Positions 47,850 through 59,338 of a stretch of 64,000 nt of DNA are shown piece by piece. The stretch spans positions 39,865,744 to 39,929,743 of the forward strand of contig OW804096.1 in NCBI GenBank assembly GCA_942159475.1, given 5' to 3'. Within the stretch, counting starts at the first letter, position 1. Each line of letters starts with the position of its first letter. The notes below the pieces were generated by a model. The model saw only the letters and a program-made list of their open reading frames with translations, ran no database searches and was not told where the DNA came from. Source of the DNA: Sthenelais limicola. Its lineage: Eukaryota; Annelida; Polychaeta; Phyllodocida; Sigalionidae. The translations under genes were made by a program, and so were the position numbers.

Positions 47850-48881
47850 ATATACCTTTCACAAGGAAGAGATGTATGTACAAATGTATACCGGTACACT
47901 CTTTTCTGTCACATATAATGTGGTGCTTCCTATCATATTTATTGTTAAAATATAACTTAGATTAGATTTAAAGACACTACATAAAGTGTACTGCAGAAAT
48001 GAAATTATTCATGTTAAATGGGCATAGCTCGATTCCACAACCTGTACAAATCCAAATCTCTAATTAGAGTTGAAGTCGATAAATAGGTTATTTTGCTTTT
48101 GTGGGTAGAGTTATTTTAATTTTTTTTTAAAAAAACGAATTACAGTAAAGTAAATCCACAGCTTTTATATAATATTTATTTTCCACAAATTTGAGAAATT
48201 GAGGAAATTCAGCCAAACTACAAATAGCACATTTATTGTTTTAAGTCTGAACCCATATTCTCATTGAAAGTGAATGGTGTCTCCATAACCCCCCCGCCCC
48301 AATAAATGGCAGTATACTACCCCAGGGACATTATTATATGCAAGGCAGGTTTCTCACCTAAACGGAAAACAGTCTGGTAAACATCATTTAACACTAATAA
48401 ATGGCAGTATACTTGCCCAGGGGTGAGTAGGAATGCTGCTCTCAGAGAATAGTTAGGTAAAATGACGTATACTAATACTTAGCAGTAGTATACTACCCGA
48501 GGAACTAGTCCAAGAACACACAGAAAACCTGAACCAAAAAAAAGAAATTTATACCTCAGACCAGTAATGTATGAGAATGATGCCATGTTGTGGTTTGGCA
48601 ACGGATAGATACAGGAAGAGATGTGGAGAGAAGGCGGAACTGTAGTTGTATTCATTACAAGGATGTTTGGTCTGGCCGGAATGTGTAGAACGTGTTGTGG
48701 GTCTGGGGACTTGTGACAAGGCACTTATCTGCTGACATAATCAAGGTCATATCATCTCAAATCACTCCTCAGGTTCTGGTAATCGGAACTTCTTCGGAAC
48801 GTCCGTCAAAATATTGTAAGATAAGATAACGTTGAAAGCTCTTCTTTACACACAGTCCGAGCTACATTCGTTTTCACATAA
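47850..48881. other. Gene-free stretch
   Basis: AATAAATGGCAGTATAC followed by TACCCCAGGG or TTGCCCAGGGG recurs at about 48,300 and 48,396, and GCAGTAGTATACTACCCGAGG lies at about 48,482. Related GGCAGTATACTACC sits at 46,734. These look like scattered pieces of one repeat. No gene seen. Confidence 0.4.
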
Positions 48882-48960
48882 TAGAGGACTTGCGTGTGCG
48901 CCATTTTGAATCATGACTCGCATGGGTATGTTCATAAGTGCGCCATGCAACGTAATTAGC
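48882..48960 (+). mobile_element. MITE family C, 5' fragment
   Basis: AATAGAGGACTTGCGTGTGC, then CATTTTGAATCATGACTCGCATGG, the left 65 bases of the family. Confidence 0.65.
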
Positions 48961-49476
48961 CATTACATGTGATATGAATGATATGATGGGACTATGAGTC
49001 TTCATCTTTGTTTGATTGTTGTGCCAATTCCCTTATAAAGGGGTCAATGTTTGCTGTGGTGTTCTTTTTGTATGAGAATATTTCCCATCCCATGATGGAT
49101 TGATTGACTGATTGCTTATTGACATTGCTATAGTGGTGGGTACAGCTCTGTTACAAGAACATGTTTTCATCAATAGCCCCCAAACTGCCCTCTCAACAAT
49201 TGGGCCTTAAACTCCCTTCCTCTCCCCTGATCAATCAAGTCAAACGGAATGCACTGTACCCATTAATGGATTGCCCAGTGGGAGGGAGGAATAGAGTAGG
49301 AATTTTCCTGCGGATATCATACTTGAACATGCAATATGTCATGTATACCAGCCTCTCATGTGAGTTACATGGGATATAATAACATGACACCTCATGCTGG
49401 TGTCTACACACATGGATATTGATATAACATAGATTCTGTGTCCGCATTTGGGTCGGGGTATCAAGAAATGTACAAT

Positions 49477-49650
49477 CAGTCTAGGCCCAAAGATGAGATG
49501 GTCCCTTCAAACGGAGGGAAAGCCTCTCGCCTCAAACCGCAAAATGCCATTATAATTCCATTGAGACAGCAAAATGTCATTATATTCCCATTAGAACACC
49601 GAGTCCTAGGCCAGGAAACTTATCTGATCTGAGGCTTTGGACCTGGACTG
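49477..49650 (-). mobile_element. MITE family A, full copy with CAAT target duplication
   Basis: The ends are CAGTCTAGGCCCAAAG and CTTTGGACCTGGACTG. CAAT flanks it exactly on both sides (49,473-49,476 and 49,651-49,654). Two internal units are present. The GTGATTGGACGCC sub-block is deleted. Confidence 0.9.
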
Positions 49651-49654
49651 CAAT

Positions 49655-50880
49655 TATAGAACTGCAATATTTCGCCTATTTTCGGGAATAGGCTGAAACA
49701 TTGGTGACATTTGGGTACATTGTATTTGGTATAATAACTATCGAATCTCGGAAAATACTCTGATATAGAGCAATTGTTTGTATATCTCGGTTAATTGAAT
49801 AGTCTTAGCTGTTATCTGGGTTAACGTATATTGTACATGCGATCCTTTTCATTTTATTTCTTTTTGAAGGAGTAAAAGCGGTACAAAGAAAATTCATATA
49901 GCATCGCCTTTTCGGCGTTCTTCCTGATGCCTGCTGTTAGTCCGGTTGATAAATTATTTTGCTTTTGTGGGTAGAGTTATTTTGATTAAAAGAACACATT
50001 TGCAATACATTCTCTGAGGCAGATTTGTCGTTGTCACTGTCCTGTGCATTATTGGTCGCAATTCCAGAGCAATTGGAAAATATAGTTATAAACAGGAATT
50101 TTCAGATCCTATATTTTATATTTTCAAGACTTGGAATATAAAGGAGGATATGAGAAAGATTCAACGGTTCAAAACTATTCTTCGCGTAAAAAAAAACCCT
50201 AAAGATCAAAACATTTGATAAGAAAATTTGGTTTCTTTGGATTATGCAGTATTTTGATATCAAAATAATTAACCCCAATCTAGTTAATCATAATCAAGGA
50301 CTCCACAAGTCAAGACAAATTAACAAGAAATCTAACCACCAAAAAAGATTACGCCAATTCCGTCTCAGAAATGCTGCAGAAACCCTGCAAGAACTAAAAT
50401 TGCTCTGGAAAAAAACAGCCCTTTAGTCTTTAAATTAGTTTTATTCTTAAAGCCATAGAATTCCTGGCGATGAAAGGGCCTTCTCCGAGTTGCACTGAGA
50501 GCAGCCTGTTTACCAAACAAAGGCTTTTCTCGGTTGCCCAAGGGGCTTCCCACAACCAGGCAGTTCTCATCTCCATTCCAGACTGCGTATTGGAAGACAT
50601 TTCATTAATAATTCAACTCCTTGAAAAGGCTCTTCCTCCTCTCCCAGGAGAGCGGGGGCAGAAGAAGAGGGGGTGGGCGGGAGGGGATGCATGGATAGCA
50701 TGTTGTATTAGGAGATATTTTGGTGCTTGTTATGTGGTGATATGTGAATAAAAGGGGTTGTTGGTTTTGTGATATTTTGGTTAATTATTTATAAGCATGC
50801 AGTGGGTTTGGAGGAAATCTGCTTCTTTTACCTCCCCCCCCTTTTTATTCCTGATTCACGTTCCTTAACCTTTTTCCTTG
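49655..50880. other. Gene-free stretch
   Basis: GATAAATTATTTTGCTTTTG with TGGGTAGAGTTATTTTrAT at about 49,948 also occurs at about 48,078, a short dispersed repeat. The stretch 50,460-50,640 has a mixed, non-repetitive look with forkhead- and SOX-like motifs and could be conserved noncoding DNA. Confidence 0.3.
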
Positions 50881-50884
50881 TTGA

Positions 50885-51178
50885 GCAATGTTTCTCTCTC
50901 ACCCATACTATCTATATTGCCCGGTCTCATTTCATATTGCTACCTCTCTCTATCTCTCTCTTGATACTATATCCTTCACCTCTGTCTTCCTCTCCCTCCC
51001 CTCTCCCTTCTTTCTCTCTGTCTCACCCTCCCGGCCTGTCCCTCTGCCTTCTCGCTCTCTCTCTCTCTGTCTCCCTCTGTCTCTTTTTCTTTCTGTGTCT
51101 CGGTCTCACCCTTTCTCTCCCCTGTCTCTCGTCTCACCCTTTCTCTCCCTCTCCCATTATCTCTTTCCCTTTCACACA
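50885..51178 (+). repeat. Polypyrimidine tract
   Basis: TCTCTCTC/TCTGTCTCCC-rich for about 290 bases on the + strand, containing two CGTCTCACCCTTTCTCTCCC-type copies. The frames through it are artefacts. Confidence 0.88.
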
Positions 51179-51554
51179 AAGATACCTTAGCAGCATCAGT
51201 TAGTCATTCCAGCCTCCATCTGCACAGGAGACAAGCCGACCGACACACAATGCGGCCATGCTTTTTGCGACAGAGGAGGATGGAAGAGGAGAATGTGTCT
51301 TCTGGGGGGAGTGGGAGGATTCCTTGCATGTCCTGCCATCCTGTCCCACCTTAATACAATGGGGAGAAGAACTGAGGGGGGTTAATGCGATGGCGTTCAC
51401 TTCAAGGCCACAAACATGAGAGCATGTGAGAGGATAAAACAAAGGGTGGACGAGAGTGAGAGGAATGACTTGAAGAGGATCCATACTCATTTCATTTGGC
51501 CAAAAAGTAAAAATTGATCATTTAAAAAATTGGGGACCAGTAGGGATAAATAAA

Positions 51555-51770
51555 GAATGGAAAAAAATACCATGTGCAGAGCAAGAGCAGGAGGTGGAAG
51601 GAGAAGAGAAAGAGGAACAGGGGTACGAAGAGGAGAAAAGGGCAAAAGCAGGTGGCATTGGTTTGGAAGAAGAGAGACAATAATTTATTTTCTTTTATTT
51701 AGTATTAGCTCGGGGAAGATAAGAAGCAGAAAGAGGAGCAGAAAAAAACCCTTAAAATCCAAAGCATAAC
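51555..51770 (+). repeat. Purine-rich stretch
   Basis: AGGAGAAGAGAAAGAGGAAC-type sequence on the + strand, broken by TTTATTTTCTTTTATTTAG. A 70-codon Arg/Lys/Gly frame here (51,557-51,769) is compositional. Confidence 0.6.
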
Positions 51771-52699
51771 CAAGTATTGAAGCAACGAGAATAAAGTAAA
51801 GCATTTTATTCCCCTTGGTTGAAGCAAACCAGGAGGATGATAAAGGACATGGGCACTATAGGCCCTCCCGTTTTTGACCACTTTATCCTTCACCGATGTC
51901 TGTCTGGCTGTCTTTGGCCTAGACAAGGAAGAAGATGACACAGATCCTCGGGGCAGATCCTACTGTGGGAGTAACTCCGAGCAACTGGAGGATGGATGGA
52001 GAGAGGGGAGGGAGGAGTGGATAGTGGTGTTTGTCATTATGGTAGAGCACAAACATTCCCACACATGAAGAGTCCCAGGAGGGGAGGATCTGTATGTACA
52101 TGTATTACAGCTCTCTTCAGTGAAATCTGCAAACAAGACATAAATGGGAATCGTTTTCATGGGTATCTTTGGATTGTGCCACTGACTACGTCCCATGTTT
52201 AGAGGTCTAAGTCCTTTAAGTTAAGACAAAAGATAATTACACTTCTAGACAAGAAATGTCAGAGAATGTAAGGGGACAAAAAGTGGAGGGACGAGGATAA
52301 CTTGGAGAGGATATCCTTTAGGCAAAAAGTAAAATTTATCATTTAAAATTTAGGGAGCAGTAGGTTTCTGGGATAAATATAACGTATGGGAGAAAACCCA
52401 CATGCAGAGTGGGTGGCCTAGAAAAATACTTCCCAAAATATTGTATATGGAAATGATTAAATTATCTGAACTATTGTCATTTCCTTCAAACCATTTACCA
52501 TGACTTTCTAACTTTAGGAGTTGACAAACAGCCATATTACATCTTTAACGTAAACACGTATCTGCCCATTTATCCAATAACCCTTTCAAAAGCACTTTTT
52601 CAAAAATTTCATTTACAGGCCAAATCGTTCATGGAAAGCACCTTTTAAGAGGCCTCTTGTCAATTTTCAATTGAAATCATATTCCAATATTGAGATCTG

Positions 52700-52860
52700 T
52701 TGGAGATGGCGGGAAAACTTGTTTTTTGTTGCGCATGCGCCTGGAGCTACAGGATGATCCAGGGTGTTCCGGAAAGTCCATGTCACATTTCTAGGTCAAG
52801 TGGAAAGTCTCGAGTCCGTCTGCGCGCTCTAAGTTGACCTATATCTAGGTCGCAACGAGA
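52700..52860 (+). promoter_or_regulatory. E2F/NRF1-like, nuclear-receptor half-site block
   Basis: GGCGGGAAAA (52,708-52,717, E2F-type), the palindrome GCGCATGCGC (52,731-52,740, NRF1 core), AGGTCA (about 52,793), and TGACCT-ATATCT-AGGTCG (from 52,835, an everted pair with a 6-bp spacer). CpG density is well above the flanks. Confidence 0.4.
52706..52837 (+). CDS. Short candidate ORF or first exon at the E2F/NRF1 block
   Basis: The ATG at 52,706 opens 43 codons (MAGKLVFCCACAWSYRMIQG at the start, then Ser/Arg-rich) to TGA at 52,835. It begins in the E2F motif, as the 46,380 exon begins beside its E2F motif. There is no strong donor before the stop. Codon content is unremarkable and I do not recognise it; it may be chance within a regulatory block. 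Confidence 0.15.
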   Translation: MAGKLVFCCACAWSYRMIQGVPESPCHISRSSGKSRVRLRALS

Positions 52861-53005
52861 AAGGATAAATGAACACAAAAATAATTAGTTCTGGCTTCAG
52901 TTTTTTTTTAAATCATTTATTTCAGTGGAAGTTTATTCCTAAAACGTAGGTTCGTTTCGGGATGGAGTTCCCCAAAGGGATGATTTCATTTGAAGATAAA
53001 CCTGA

Positions 53006-53044
53006 AGATTTTTCTTGAATGAGAAGATTTTTCTTGAATGAGAG
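53006..53044 (+). repeat. Tandem 20-bp duplication
   Basis: GAAGATTTTTCTTGAATGA occurs twice in direct succession. Confidence 0.8.
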
Positions 53045-53557
53045 AGATGTTTTTATTGGGTCATTTTATCCCTTGGACTGAGATGGAGGTAAACTGATAT
53101 TATATATATATATATATAGTCGTTGAAATAGTTCCTTCATAAAAGTTAAATATATCTTTTTGGATAGGAGAATTAAATTCAAGATCATGTGAGGAACTGG
53201 GTCCATCGATAGGAGGAAAGTACCGGGGATATTGAAAATATTCAATCCAATTCTAAACCATGAATTCCATCAACTCTCGTTGATTCCATCAATATGGTTT
53301 CGTTTTAGAATTGTTTATTCAGAAAATACATTATGCATGATGTATTACTTTCAGTATTTTGCTAATAAACTCTTAGTAAAGGCAGATGATTAGAAACATA
53401 CATGATTCAAAATCTTGGTTGCTGATATATAGTAAACCAGCCTGGGTGAGGAAACCATAAATGTTCTTTAGAAGCAACCTTATAGGGTAGAATAATTAAT
53501 TATGGAACACGTCCACTAAGAGGATTACCTAAGGAAGTGTCACGTCTACATTTGACT

Positions 53558-54072
53558 TCATTCTCTCTCGTGTCTTTCACTCTGTCTCTCTCTTCTCTCT
53601 CTCCCTCGTTTTCTCTCTTGAGACTGGTCTTTCTCTCTTTCTTTTCTCTCTTTCCGTCTCTCTATGATTCCCCCCTCCCTCTCTCCCCCTTCTCTGTCTT
53701 TTCTCTCTCTTTTTCCCTCTGAGGTTCTCTCTGTCCCTCTCTCTTCTTCCTCCCTCTCTCCCCCTTCTCTGTCTTTTCTCTCTCTTTTTCCCTCTCTCTC
53801 TTCTTCCTTCCTCTACCCCTCTCTCCCTTTCCCTCTTTCCCTTTCGCCCCCACTCTCTTTCTCTCCCTCCCTCTCTCTCCCCTCTCTCTGTCTTTTCTCT
53901 CTCTTTCTCCCTCTGAGATTCTCTCTCCCTCTCCCTTCCTTCCTTCCTCTCTCTCTCCCTTCCTTCCTTCCTCTCTCTCTCCCTCCCTCTCTCTCCCCAT
54001 CTCTCTGTCTTTTCTCCGTCTTTCACCCTCTGAGGCTCTCCCTCCCTCTCTTCTTCCTTCCTCTACCCCTCT
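53558..54072 (+). repeat. 500-bp polypyrimidine tract
   Basis: Built from repeated TCTGTCTTTTCTCTCTCTTT, CCCTCTGAG-TTCTCTCT and CTTCCTTCCTCTC modules, partly ordered as a higher-order tandem array of about 120 bp. Frames on both strands (up to 164 codons) are artefacts. Confidence 0.92.
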
Positions 54073-55620
54073 CAAAGAAAACATACTATGTTGTAAGTGA
54101 TGCGATTTTTATCCGGGAGGACAGGATAACGTATGGGGGTCAAATCCGTGAGGCGTAATATAATCAGTCTGCCAAGTGACCCAGCCGGATAGATAGTCAG
54201 TTGCCTTCAGGAAAAAGGTGCCCCATTTCAAAAAAGAAAAACAATTAAATAAAACCAAATAAAAGGAATAAATGTTTAGTAAAGGATGTGATAGGATGGT
54301 ATAGCTATCGTATTACTTATACATATCCTTCATCGTATAGAGTTAGGAAAATAATACACTGAGATTGTGGTATACATGATTTCATATATTGTGGGCCATG
54401 ATATAATTAACGCAATGCTTTTTTTTCTTTTGGCAAATTTTAAAATCACTTCTGTGCTTGACCGAATTATCAAAATTCCATGCATATGTGACGCTGAGAT
54501 AGATTCAACGTTCCCATGACAAAATCATATGGCGCATAAGTTTGCCAAATTTATGCGTTTCATATAAGAATCATTTTTTGTAGGCCTTCAAAAGAAGAGA
54601 CACTTATTGAATTCTAAAAATGGAATTATGCCCAAAATATTTCTAACAAGTTATTAATATAAAAGATATATATATATTTAAAGAAAAACGGAATATTTTC
54701 AATAGATATGAGGTCAAATTCTTATTTTTAACTGACATATCAGAGTCACCGAGTGATGAAAAGATCAAAGAACATAGAACTGGTAAAGATAAGGAAAAAT
54801 ATATGGATTAAAATAAGATCAATGAAAAATAGAAACATACAATTCCAACCATCAAACAATCTCAGCATCTTTTATCGACACTAGTTGAGTGATTGATGAT
54901 TGCTTGATGAGTTCTTTATTACATCAAAAAATACAAAGGTTATTATCAATATTATTATTATTGTCATATACACTTTTAACATTATTTTTACTCGTATTTA
55001 ACGCCACTTACTTTTGGGTAAATCATAAAATGGTACAATGTTTAAGTTATATTATTTGCATAACACAGTTATTACAGATCATACATGCAGGGGTTTACTG
55101 CCCATAGATCAGTACAGGAACTCCAGCACACTTATAAACAATTACACTGCCTCTTTACACCATACAGAGGCGACCAATATTGATTGTACTGTGTGTATAC
55201 AGTGGAATATGTACATAGAGCACCTTAGTTGTATAAACAGCTGGTAATTATGCACGAGTGTGGGCATTCATTGATGGATTGGTATATTCTTAGTGAGGTA
55301 TAGTATACCATGCTAGAGGTATAGATGGTCTAGCAGCTGGGGTCCTGACCTTTCAACTATGTATATTCTGAACATTCGTCTCGTTCTCTCTCTCCATGAT
55401 TCTTCCTACCAATTTTGATAAAACCATGTTTTATTTTATCATGTCAGTTTTTTATTTAAAATATGAACTTAGAACAAAGTATATTTGTTATAATGTGCAA
55501 GTATATTACCAAGGGATTAGCGCTTGGTGGGATTAATATCTGGCTAATCTCTTGAGATGCCTACACGTCTGGGGATAGCAGTCTGGTTTAATCTCATAAG
55601 GATAGTCAATTAACATGTTC
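54073..55620. other. Gene-free stretch
   Basis: AT-rich; frames at 54,889-55,247 have no recognisable motif. Nothing supported. Confidence 0.5.
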
Positions 55621-55624
55621 GATG

Positions 55625-56040
55625 CATGTTTACTTCTACTATATCCTCCTTCTTCTCATTCCTTCTCTTCCCTTTCCTCCTCTTACCTCCCTTTATTCTC
55701 CTTTCCCTCCTTCTCCTTCGTCCTCATCATCTTTCTCCTCTTCCCCTTCTTCTTTCCTCGTCCTTCGCCCTCCTTTCCCCTTTCCTCTTCGTCCTCATGT
55801 TGCTCCCTCCTTTCCCCGTTCTTCTACCTGCTTCCCCTTCCTCTTGTTCTTTCTCATCCTGCTCCCTTTTCCCCCTCTTCCTCACTCCCTTCTCCTTTTC
55901 CTCCTCCTCTTCCTACTCCTCTCCTTTCCTCCTCACCTTATATCACCTTCCCTATCTTAAGCCTCTACCCCACCCTCTCTCCACCAATATGTAACGTCTT
56001 CCACTCCCACCACTACCACCACCACCACCGGCACCACACA
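55625..56040 (+). repeat. Polypyrimidine tract ending in (CCA)n
   Basis: TCCTCC/TTCCC-rich for about 370 bases, closing with CCACTACCACCACCACCACC. The overlapping 112- to 166-codon frames are artefacts. Confidence 0.92.
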
Positions 56041-56128
56041 TTTATAGACCTGAGATCAATAACCTCTACAGAGACTTCTCAGTGCATGGCATCATTACTC
56101 GCTTTCTCCTCCTAGTTTCTATGTACAT

Positions 56129-56377
56129 GGGTGACGTCGTCAGAAAATGTCCAATTCGCCTTCCCCAAATCTCTCAAATAACCCATCTTTAAGACAGAAT
56201 TAGGTCCAAATTATACAATGTATGTATACAGTTCAATATAAAGGGGCAGATTCGTCTAATCAACTAATACCAACTATATTGAGATACACCTAATAATATT
56301 TATCATATATCAGCTAAATTAAGGAAAATTTACTAAATCTCTTGTTGCTGAATGTACATTTTCTAAAGGCTTAACCC
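56129..56377 (+). mobile_element. MITE family B, full copy
   Basis: The ends are GGGTGACGTCGTCAGAAAAT and ACATTTTCTAAAGGCTTAACCC, with AT on both sides. All interior blocks are present, from CTCTCAAATAACCC through ATACAGTTCAATAT to AATTTACTAAAT. At 249 bp it is the best reference copy. Confidence 0.85.
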
Positions 56378-57080
56378 ATATTATTATAAGGTATAGGTGC
56401 CAATATTGTACTGCAACCTCTGTTACCGGTATCATAAATATGGATAGTATATTCTGTATTGAAGATCAATTCTGTCTACACCTTTTTAAGCTCTAAATAT
56501 ACGATGTACTTAACAACCGCCAAGTATAATATATTTGATATTAAATAAAAATGAATATATTGCTATACAAATATATATATCTATATGTATTTGTATCATG
56601 TATATATAATAACATGTACATGTATGCATACACAGTATGTATATATAATTTAATTTTGAAATAACCATATCAAATTGAATATTCTACATTTCAATATTAA
56701 ATAACCGAAGGAAAGAAATCGGACGTTAAAACCAGCTTACAGTGAGAAACAAGCATCTTTGTGGAGAAAACAAAGCAATTAGTTAAAACAAAAGTTAGAA
56801 ATATTGAAAGTAAAACAAGCCTTTCAGCTCAAATTGCACACACAACACACGAGTTGGTGTCTTAAAGTGTTAGATGGCGTGATGTATGGCATGCAGAGTG
56901 ATCAGACATCATCATCAATTAAGGTTAATGTATGCTGTATTAAATGTCATTATCTGGTCTGATTTGCAAAAGATTAGATGGAAATGGATCACTTGATGTA
57001 TTACCTTGCATAGTCGGGTGCAGGATCCAGCAGTTAAAGCCAAGGGGGATTGAAGGCTCTTAGCCTTGATTGACCAGATC

Positions 57081-57256
57081 CAGTCTAGGCTCAGAGTTGG
57101 GAGAGTCCCTCCAAACTGAGGGAAAGGCTCTCGCTCAAAACCGCAAAATGCCATTAGAATCTCATTATAGGACGCCGACTCCAGGGTCGGGAAAGCCATT
57201 AGCACAGTCCAAACATATCATTTGTATCTGAGCTATGAGGCTGTCAGCTTGGATTG
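57081..57256 (-). mobile_element. MITE family A, full copy with one internal unit
   Basis: The left end is CAGTCTAGGCTCAGAG; the right end CAGCTTGGATTG is eroded. Flanks GATC and AATC match at three of four positions. A 96-codon minus-strand frame overlaps it and shows the Phe-Pro-Gln-Phe-Gly-Gly peptide typical of every copy, so it is not a gene. Confidence 0.85.
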
Positions 57257-57456
57257 AATCTTAAAAGTCCATGACTTAATTCTTTCTTATTTTGGCATTT
57301 CCAACTATACATACTAGACTTTTTGGCAACGGGAATATGGATTTACAGTTTGGAAGCATATTTTTACCACTGTGATATAGAATTACTGTATACGATTTTT
57401 TTTATTTTTTATTCCAGAAGTGCATCTTATTTACTGCGATCTAAGCTGAGATGTAT

Positions 57457-57808
57457 AATAGGGGATTTGCATAGCCGCCACTTTGAATATTGATTCGCAT
57501 GGAATTATGGGAGTAATGGTACAGTCTAAAATCCAGAGAAATCATGTCATGTTCAGCAGGGGCTATTTATCGGTGCCTCAGTGTGAATATCTAAGCATTT
57601 TTTTACATGTTTCCCTTACACAAATCTTCATCTTTCCCATCACGCATTTGGTCTTCATAGATAATTATCACAAGCTATGATATTGTTTAAACATTCTTGC
57701 AATTTTCGATCAAAATGTTGCCAAATACTAGTTTGTCAGATTTCAACAGAATCCATCCCAGCATGCACTGTAACAGACATGCCCAATGGCACATACAAAT
57801 CCTCTATT
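57457..57808 (+). mobile_element. MITE family C, full copy
   Basis: The ends are AATAGGGGATTTGCATAGCC and GCACATACAAATCCTCTATT. The 352-bp body includes CGCATGGAATTATGGGAG, ACAAGCTATGATATTG and ATCCATCCCAGCATGCAC. TA-rich flanks make the target duplication ambiguous (TA or TAT). Confidence 0.87.
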
Positions 57809-58139
57809 ATTATACGAGTTTGGAAGTACATTTCTAAAACATAACTAATATATAAAGTACTTACAAGTTGTGGATCTGTACAGGGGAAAGTTTTACTAGT
57901 GTTCTACATAACAATCGTCCTGCAATCCGCTTATATAGTTACTGTCTCAGACTTCTCTCAGCCTATCTTTCAACTATCTATCTTGTGTAAAGTGGCAGGG
58001 AGTATGGGAGGATTAAATGAAAGCCTGGAGAAGCTTGAAATCGACTTTGGTGTCGCTCATGTGACACTGTATCTTTTACTTGTTACAATTGCAAAGGAAT
58101 CCTATACCCACACCAATTCCGAGTTTCTGGGAAGGGGAG

Positions 58140-58166
58140 GGGTGTGTGTGGAGGGGGGGGGGGGTA
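58140..58166 (+). repeat. GT/G-rich tract with poly-G run
   Basis: GTGTGTGTGGA is followed by more than ten G residues. Confidence 0.8.
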
Positions 58167-58233
58167 TTTAGCTGACCAGTGGAATAACGCCAGCTACCTT
58201 CATTGTTCTCCATGCATCTCCACTGGCCCTACT

Positions 58234-58451
58234 CAGTTTAGGCTCAACGTTAAGATGGGCCCCTTCAAGCTGAGGACAAGCCTCTCACTCAGAACCACAA
58301 AATGCCATTATAATCCCATTAGGACCGCAAAATGCCATTATAATCCCAGTAGGATGCCTACTCCTGGGCCAGAAACTCTTATTAGCGCAGTAGGCGTCCA
58401 ATCACTGACATACCATTCTTATCTGATCTGAGAGGCTTTGAGCCTAGACTG
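58234..58451 (-). mobile_element. MITE family A, longest copy, TACT target duplication
   Basis: The ends are CAGTTTAGGCTCAACG and GCTTTGAGCCTAGACTG, flanked by TACT on both sides (58,230-58,233 and 58,452-58,455). Two internal units are nearly identical (ACAAAATGCCATTATAATCC, then GCAAAATGCCATTATAATCC). All sub-blocks are present. Confidence 0.92.
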
Positions 58452-58516
58452 TACTACCTTGTTTCTCCTCCGACATTAGCCGCGGTGATAATCGGTTCAG
58501 TGGATACAGGACTAAA

Positions 58517-58707
58517 AGGTCTAGGCTCAGAGTTGAGAGAGTCCCTCCAAACTGAGGGAAAGCCTCTCGCTCCAAACCGTAATAATGCAATAAAATCATA
58601 TAAGGACGCCTACTCCAGACCAGGGCTAGGTAATCCATAGGCACAGTAGGCGTCCAATCACTGAAATACCATTCTTATCTGATATGAGAGGCTGTGAGCC
58701 TAGACTG
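58517..58707 (-). mobile_element. MITE family A, TAAA target duplication
   Basis: The left end is AGGTCTAGGCTCAGAG and the right end GCTGTGAGCCTAGACTG. TAAA flanks both sides (58,513-58,516 and 58,708-58,711). One internal unit. It sits 65 bp from the previous copy in the same orientation, but with its own target duplication. Confidence 0.92.
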
Positions 58708-59102
58708 TAAAGCAAAATGAAGAGTACCGCATCCCTCGTATCCTCCCCATTGTTTTAATCATGTTCCCCTATTTCACTTGCATGACCCAGCTAAATATAT
58801 TAACAAATAATTACGGTATCCCATGCATTGCATGATGTGAGGTGATCTATCATCATTATTCATTACATAAGCATTATGCCATAGTGATGTATCATGATAG
58901 GGGGCCCTCCTACATTAATTGCATATTCATTAGATTTTAATTTCAAATTGAGCTTACTGTTGAAAAAAGATGACTTAATTTCGAATTATACCACTGATTC
59001 AGAAAGAGCTGACCTAGTCATGAATTCGAACGTAGTTAAATTAGTTTAGGAGATATAGATACTTATTTCAATCGGAATTGAAGTTAGACTTAATTGATAA
59101 TC

Positions 59103-59338
59103 TATTCAGAAAATGTACAATTTCCCTTCACCAATTCTCTCAAATATCCCTAATTTAAGACAAACATTAGATTTATAAAAAAAAAACACAACTGGACAGT
59201 TTTTTTGATTCAACACAAAACTAAATATATTATTTAGATAATATATCTTAGTCTTAGTATTTACCATTTGTCAGCCTAATGTAGCAGAATTTACTGAAGG
59301 TGTAGACCTGCATATTGTGCATTTTCTGACGACCTACC
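59103..59338 (+). mobile_element. MITE family B, near-full copy
   Basis: TCAGAAAATGTACAATTTCC at the left; TTGTGCATTTTCTGACGACC at the right. Interior GCCTAATGTAGCAGAATTTAC matches the fragment at 972-1,054. Confidence 0.78.

Noticed and set aside
56915..57205. Frame with Phe-Glu-Arg-Glu-Pro-Phe-Pro-Gln-Phe-Gly-Gly, recurring at 58,444-58,644 and 63,091-63,378, hinting at a conserved peptide family
   Set aside because: The shared peptide is the translation of the family A MITE right half; it recurs because the transposon does.
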